A stretch of DNA of 18,988 nucleotides, taken from positions 1 to 18,988 of the forward strand of contig JAEDNQ010000021.1 in NCBI GenBank assembly GCA_016302435.1, read 5' to 3'. Of this stretch, positions 15,289 to 18,988 are shown piece after piece (within the stretch, counting starts at the first letter, position 1; every line of letters begins with the position of its first letter). The notes under the pieces are model-generated. The model saw only the letters and a list, made by a program, of their open reading frames with translations, made no database searches and was not told where the DNA came from. The position numbers and the translations under genes were made by a program. The stretch is from Bacteroidaceae bacterium. Lineage in GTDB: Bacteria > Bacteroidota > Bacteroidia > Bacteroidales > Bacteroidaceae.

Positions 15289-15315
15289 GTCCTATTGCCA
15301 GTGCAAGTCCTATTG
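15289..15315. repeat. short direct repeat overlapping the thiL stop
   Basis: gtcctattg occurs at 15289-15297 and 15307-15315, 18 bp apart. The second copy contains the thiL stop codon (15310-15312). It is a small example of the stop-codon-linked duplications seen elsewhere in the window. The rest of the 124-bp nagB-thiL gap shows no promoter box. Confidence 0.6.
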
Positions 15316-16386
15316 TTCTTTTGAGTCTTCTTTGAGTGGATTCCAGCCTTGGGCTTTGAGTTCGAATTCGCCTCCGTCTCGTGAGATGAGTGCACAGCCA
15401 AGTTCTTTTTTGGTGATATGTCCTATGAGCTTAATGCCTTCCATTTGTTCTATCTTTTCGTGGTCAGTGATAGGTACGGTAAAGAGAAGCTCGTAGTCTT
15501 CGCCTCCGTTCATGGCAGCTGTGGTCAGGTTCATGTTCATCTCTTCGCACATGACGGCTGTCTGGTAGTCGATAGGGATGCGCTCTTCGTAAATGCGGCA
15601 TCCACAATGGCTTTGTGTGCAGATGTGGATGAGTTCAGATGACAGTCCGTCGCTGATGTCTATCATAGATGTAGGTTGGATGCCCAGTTCGCGGAGCTTG
15701 AGAATGATGTCACGTCGAGCTTCGGGTTTCATCTGTCGTTCGAGCAGATACTCTCGTCCGCTGAAGTCTGGTTGGGAGATGGCCAGTCGCTCTGTGTCGG
15801 TTTTTGCTGTGGATATCATCTTGTAGTATACGTCCTTCTCCCTTTCGAGCAGCTGCAGGCCCATGTAGGCTGCTCCGAGGTCGCCGCTGACGCAGATGAG
15901 GTCTGTCTCCTTGGCTCCATTGCGGTAGATGGCTTTGCCTTTTTCCGCTTCGCCTATTGCGGTGATGGAGATGGCGAGTCCTGTTCGGGAACTGGTAGTG
16001 TCGCCTCCTACTATGTCTACTCCGTGTATGTCGCATGCCAGTCGCAGTCCATCGTAGAAGTCTTCCATGTCTTCTATGGAGAATCGCTTGCTGAGGGCAA
16101 TGCTGACTGTTATCTGTTTGGGCATGCCTCCCATGGCGTAGATGTCTGAGAGGTTGACCATAGCGGACTTGTAGCCCAGATGTTTCATGGGCATGTAAGT
16201 GAGGTCGAAGTGTACGCCTTCCATAAGCATGTCGGTAGTGACGAGAATTTCTTTGTCGTCTGCATACTTGAGGACGGCGCAGTCATCGCCTGTGCTGTAC
16301 TTTGTCTCTGGATTTTTTATCTCTATGTTTTCTGTCAGTCGCTTTATGAGACCGAACTCACCGAGGGTGGATATTTCTGTTCCCAT
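15310..16386 (-). CDS. thiL: thiamine-monophosphate kinase
   Basis: Phosphorylates thiamine monophosphate to the cofactor thiamine diphosphate with ATP. The 358-residue product has the metal- and ATP-binding motifs STGDDCAVL (D34, D35), TTDMLMEGVHF (50-60), NLSDIYAMGG (78-87) and IVGGDTTSS (GGDT at 127-130), then the C-terminal AIRS-type domain with SMIDISDGLSSEL and NGGEDYELLF. It is slightly longer than E. coli ThiL but typical for Bacteroidota. No other thiamine genes are near; it lies between nagB and lpxK on the same strand. A (CA)n(TA)n tract runs straight into the ATG. Confidence 0.95.
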   Translation of the reverse strand: MGTEISTLGEFGLIKRLTENIEIKNPETKYSTGDDCAVLKYADDKEILVTTDMLMEGVHFDLTYMPMKHLGYKSAMVNLSDIYAMGGMPKQITVSIALSKRFSIEDMEDFYDGLRLACDIHGVDIVGGDTTSSRTGLAISITAIGEAEKGKAIYRNGAKETDLICVSGDLGAAYMGLQLLEREKDVYYKMISTAKTDTERLAISQPDFSGREYLLERQMKPEARRDIILKLRELGIQPTSMIDISDGLSSELIHICTQSHCGCRIYEERIPIDYQTAVMCEEMNMNLTTAAMNGGEDYELLFTVPITDHEKIEQMEGIKLIGHITKKELGCALISRDGGEFELKAQGWNPLKEDSKEQ

Positions 16387-16405
16387 ATATATATATGTGT
16401 GTGTG
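16385..16405. repeat. dinucleotide tract at the thiL start
   Basis: Plus strand (at)6 then (gt)4g. In the thiL sense this is CACACACACA followed by TATATATATATATG, the last ATG being the start codon. Gain or loss of units would alter the leader just before the start but not the reading frame. Confidence 0.85.
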
Positions 16406-16476
16406 ATATGCGTTGTTTATGTAGTGAATGATTTGTTCCTGTTGAGATGGAAGATGGGTGTATGAATGTAGAGTTG

Positions 16477-16497
16477 ATGTAAGCTGAGGACTTACAT
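16477..16497 (-). other. hairpin overlapping the lpxK stop
   Basis: atgtaag (16477-16483) and cttacat (16491-16497) form a 7-bp stem around a 7-nt loop, and the right arm contains the lpxK stop codon. There is no T tract downstream, so it is at best a weak terminator or 3'-end structure. Confidence 0.4.
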
Positions 16498-17502
16498 TGG
16501 AGCGAATGAATGGACGAACTTGAGGATGGTCTGATTGAAGGTTGCCTGCATGTCGTCGAGAAATTCCACTTCTATGGGTATGACTCTGATATTGTCGAGT
16601 CCTTGGAGTCGGGTGGCATCTTTTTCTGTGGTCAGAATAGTGCGTCCGGCTGTATGGCGTCTGATGTAGTCCATGTCTTCGGGAGAGAAGTTGTGATGGT
16701 CTGGAAAACTCATTAGTTCGATGTCTGGCAGGATGTGCTGGAGGTCGTGAGCCATCTGGAGTGGGGATGCTATGCCTGTAAGCAGTATGGGGGTGCCTTT
16801 TATCCCTTCGATGGTGTCGGGATAGCGGTAACGGGTGAAGAATAGTTGTTGGGATGGCAGTGGGCTAAGATGTGAGCGGATTGTTTGCTTGCTATTATCG
16901 GTCATGTCTATGGGGCACTTGGTGACGATTATGATGTCTGCACGTCTTAGTCCCGACTGAGGTTCGCGAAGTCGCCCTGCAGGGAGGAGCTTGTCAAGGT
17001 AGGTTACACGGTGGTAGTCCATGAGCACTATGTTCAGTCCTGCCTGCACATAACGGTGTTGGAAAGCATCGTCAAGGAGTATTACCTCTGGTTTTGGGCT
17101 GATGTCACCAGAGATAAGTTGTGTGATGCCATGGCATCTGTCTCTGTCAACAGCTATTTGGACGAGTGGAAACTTCCTTTTCATCTGGCATGGCTCGTCG
17201 CCGATTTCTGCTACGGTTGAAGATGGCGAAGCGAGGACGAATCCCTTGGACTTGCGTTTGTAGCCTCGGCTCAGCACAGCTATGCGTTTGGTAGAGGACA
17301 GAAGGCGGATGAGGTATTCGGTGTGTGGTGTTTTGCCTGTGCCACCGACTGTGATGTTGCCTATACAGATGACAGGGAGGGAAAAAGAGCGGGAAGGGAG
17401 CATTCCATGGTCAAACATCTTGTTGCGGATGTTGACTCCTAAGCCGTAGAGCCATGAGAGCGGCAGGAGCCAAGGGGTGATATGGATGTGGTTTCCTTCC
17501 AT
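16492..17502 (-). CDS. lpxK: tetraacyldisaccharide 4'-kinase
   Basis: Adds the 4'-phosphate to the lipid A precursor at the inner face of the cytoplasmic membrane. The 336-residue product has an N-terminal hydrophobic membrane-anchoring helix (ITPWLLPLSWLYGLGVNIRN), the Walker A motif in GNITVGGTGKTP (48-59), then VLSRGYKRKSKG, IGDEPCQMKRKFP and the conserved LLDDAFQHR. All are family hallmarks and the length is usual. It lies upstream of thiL on the same strand, with a small hairpin over its stop. No other lipid A genes are adjacent, which is common for lpxK in this phylum. Confidence 0.95.
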   Translation of the reverse strand: MEGNHIHITPWLLPLSWLYGLGVNIRNKMFDHGMLPSRSFSLPVICIGNITVGGTGKTPHTEYLIRLLSSTKRIAVLSRGYKRKSKGFVLASPSSTVAEIGDEPCQMKRKFPLVQIAVDRDRCHGITQLISGDISPKPEVILLDDAFQHRYVQAGLNIVLMDYHRVTYLDKLLPAGRLREPQSGLRRADIIIVTKCPIDMTDNSKQTIRSHLSPLPSQQLFFTRYRYPDTIEGIKGTPILLTGIASPLQMAHDLQHILPDIELMSFPDHHNFSPEDMDYIRRHTAGRTILTTEKDATRLQGLDNIRVIPIEVEFLDDMQATFNQTILKFVHSFAPM

Positions 17503-17543
17503 GATGTGTGTTCGTTTATCTTCTTGATTAATGTTTGTGGAAT

Positions 17544-17577
17544 GTTGCTGGCATAGTTAGATGACTATGCCAGCAAC
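17544..17577. terminator. perfect 14-bp hairpin between the GH105-type gene and lpxK
   Basis: Arms 17544-17557 and 17564-17577 are fully complementary around a 6-nt loop, about 115 bp past the hydrolase stop and 41 bp before the lpxK start. No T tract follows on either strand. It probably ends or stabilises the hydrolase transcript. The CTCACCTATAGTG motif (17617-17629) lies between it and the hydrolase gene. Confidence 0.6.
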
Positions 17578-17693
17578 CTATGGTTGGTTATATACAATCA
17601 TTGGGGACGATGAATTCTCACCTATAGTGATACCTTAGTCTGGTTATGTTGTTGATGGGTGGAATGGATGTCGCCCTTACTACGAAAGAGCTG

Positions 17694-18812
17694 CTATTGT
17701 TTGATATACTTGGTGTATTCGCAAGCAGCGAGCAGCCATGCTCCGGTGCCGAAGGGTGCCTGAGACTTTGCATTGACTGTGCGAGACGGGTCTGGTTTTT
17801 CGCCTATAGGCTGTACGTATCCTATGCTTCCGTCAGGCTGGAGTGCTGTCTCGTAGAGATACTTCCATGCTTTGTCGATGGTAGGGGCATATTGCTTAGC
17901 AGGGAGAATGCCGTTGTTCACTCCCCAGAGCAGTCCGTAAGTGAAGAAGGCTGTACCTGACGTCTCATAGCCTGGAGCATCATCGGGGCAGAGCATGGAG
18001 CGAGTCCAGTAGCCTTCTGGTTGCTGGCATCGAGCTACACCGGCTGCGAGCTGCTTGAATCGGTCCACGTAGAATGGGCGGTACTTGCTGTCCTTTGGCA
18101 GGTCTTGAAGAACCTTTGCCAAGCCAGCCAGCACCCATCCTGCACCGCGAGCCCAGAAGGATTTGCCTTCATTGCATGCTGTCTTGACCTTTGGGTAGAC
18201 GTATTTGCCATCGCGATAGTATATCTGAGCCTCTTTGTCGAAAAGGAGACTGTCTGTCCAGTGGAAGCATTCGTATTGTTTGTCGAGCAGTTTCTGGTCG
18301 TGGGTTACGGTGTAGAGTTTTGTGAAGATAGGCATGCCCATGTAGAGTGCGTCTGCCCACCACCAATAGTCTGTGTCAGGTGTTGAGGCCTGATAGCACA
18401 TCACTTCGAGTGTGCGCTGGAGTCTTTCGGCTCTATGTTCCTGTTTGTAGAGGTCTATGTATACCTGAAAGCAAATCTGCCAGTCGGCAAAGAGGACATG
18501 GTTCATTCCTTCTCCGTATGTCTTGTATTGCCACTGGCTTTTGTTTGTCTGAGTGGCTCCCTTCCAGTTGTTGTATTCAGCCCATTCGATGGAATAGTCA
18601 AGGTATTTCTGCTTTCCCGTGAGGGCATATACCTCCTGATTGCTTGTGAAATAGGCTGCATTATCCCAGAATCCTCTGCATCGAGCGGAGTTGTGAGCCT
18701 GCCAATAGTCATTGACTTTCTCGATGGTAGAGATGACTTCTTGTCTTGTTTGTGCTACGGCTGACTGTGCCATGAGCATTGCCCCGAGGGCGAGGATGGA
18801 TAGTTTCTTCAT
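17694..18812 (-). CDS. secreted GH88/GH105-family unsaturated glucuronyl/rhamnogalacturonyl hydrolase
   Basis: Hydrolyses the unsaturated uronic acid left at oligosaccharide ends by polysaccharide lyases, most likely from pectin (GH105). The 372-residue product has a signal peptide (MKKLSILALGAMLMAQSAVA, then Q) and an (alpha/alpha)6-barrel pattern of aromatic-rich helices. WWWADALYMGMP (150-161) has D154 at the expected general acid/base position. ARGAGWVLAG (221-230), ETSGTAFFTYGLLWG (283-297) and FGTGAWLLAACEY near the end are family motifs. GH88 and GH105 cannot be separated with certainty by eye; WADALYMG favours GH105. It is the only accessory-type gene in the window and may mark the edge of a polysaccharide utilisation locus to the right. 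Confidence 0.9.
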   Translation of the reverse strand: MKKLSILALGAMLMAQSAVAQTRQEVISTIEKVNDYWQAHNSARCRGFWDNAAYFTSNQEVYALTGKQKYLDYSIEWAEYNNWKGATQTNKSQWQYKTYGEGMNHVLFADWQICFQVYIDLYKQEHRAERLQRTLEVMCYQASTPDTDYWWWADALYMGMPIFTKLYTVTHDQKLLDKQYECFHWTDSLLFDKEAQIYYRDGKYVYPKVKTACNEGKSFWARGAGWVLAGLAKVLQDLPKDSKYRPFYVDRFKQLAAGVARCQQPEGYWTRSMLCPDDAPGYETSGTAFFTYGLLWGVNNGILPAKQYAPTIDKAWKYLYETALQPDGSIGYVQPIGEKPDPSRTVNAKSQAPFGTGAWLLAACEYTKYIKQ

Positions 18813-18879
18813 GTCTATAAGGTTTTTTATGTTAGTTAGAGAGTTGTTCTGTTGATTGCTTTGTTGTTTCTTGTTGTTA

Positions 18880-18951
18880 TTTATGTGGCAGTGCGCTACT
18901 GTTGCTTTGCTGTTATGCTTTATGTGGCAGTGCGCTACTGTGGCTTTGCTA
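18880..18951. repeat. 39-bp tandem repeat at the junction upstream of the hydrolase gene
   Basis: tttatgtggcagtgcgctac followed by tgt(t/g)gctttgct occurs at 18880-18911 and again at 18919-18950, period 39. The copies differ at one of about 32 bases. The right copy includes the stop codon of the gene entering from the right, so the end of that gene has been duplicated into the gap. Each copy has cagt/actg arms. Confidence 0.93.
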
Positions 18952-18988
18952 TTGGGTTGAGTCCTAACTTCTGTGCCTCGGTCAGCAT
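18935..18988 (-). CDS. 3' end of a gene running in from the right (partial)
   Basis: An open minus-strand frame enters at the window edge, reads MLTEAQKLGLNPIAKPQ and stops at TAG (18935-18937). Only 17 codons are visible, and the ATG at the very edge need not be a start. The tail looks like a normal protein C-terminus but matches no family I can name. It is upstream of and in the same direction as the secreted hydrolase, so a carbohydrate-active enzyme is a guess from context only. Its stop lies in a tandem repeat. Confidence 0.45.
   Translation of the reverse strand: MLTEAQKLGLNPIAKPQ

Overview
This window is a stretch of a Bacteroidota chromosome, most likely order Bacteroidales and Prevotella-like. 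The placement rests on adjacent type IX secretion genes porU and porV, a DUF4290 protein (a family confined to this phylum), -7 promoter boxes of the form TAnnTTTG, start sites without convincing Shine-Dalgarno sequences, and the typical order tsaB-DUF4290-murA-rimM-dxr-rseP. The genus is inference. I see no phage genes, insertion sequences, CRISPR arrays, rRNA or tRNA.

Layout. From 12512 down to 110 a ten-gene array runs leftward on the minus strand: tsaB, DUF4290, murA, rimM, dxr, rseP, a fumarylacetoacetate-hydrolase-family gene, porU, porV and ispF. The first five are tightly packed, with TAATG or ATGA overlaps at two junctions. From dxr onward every junction is wider and filled with tandem repeats. 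A 295-bp AT-rich divergent region (12513-12807) carries a candidate Bacteroidota promoter for each direction. To its right, yicC and gmk read rightward and end at a strong bidirectional hairpin. The rest (14394-18812) is again leftward: nagB, thiL, lpxK and a secreted GH88/GH105-type unsaturated glucuronyl hydrolase. At the right edge lies the 3' end of one more minus-strand gene.

How the genes fit together. Most are housekeeping or envelope genes: tRNA t6A modification (TsaB), 16S maturation (RimM), peptidoglycan precursor synthesis (MurA), the isoprenoid MEP pathway (Dxr and IspF), membrane proteolysis (RseP), type IX export and attachment of surface proteins (PorV and PorU), lipid A synthesis (LpxK), nucleotide, thiamine and aminosugar metabolism (Gmk, ThiL, NagB). 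The secreted hydrolase suggests that a polysaccharide-degrading locus begins to the right.

Most notable. (1) Successive junctions of the leftward array each hold a different tandem repeat lying at or just after the stop codon: 20-bp units after dxr, 9-bp after rseP, 44-bp after the FAH-family gene, 46-bp after porU and another 9-bp after porV. Shorter examples follow thiL and the right-edge gene. (2) The repeat after porV stays open in the +1 frame as a [D/E][S/K][P/Q] tripeptide repeat whose TGA overlaps the ispF ATG. (3) MurA has aspartate where fosfomycin-sensitive enzymes have the reactive cysteine. No previously undescribed multi-gene system is evident; the repeat-at-every-junction architecture is the least explained feature.
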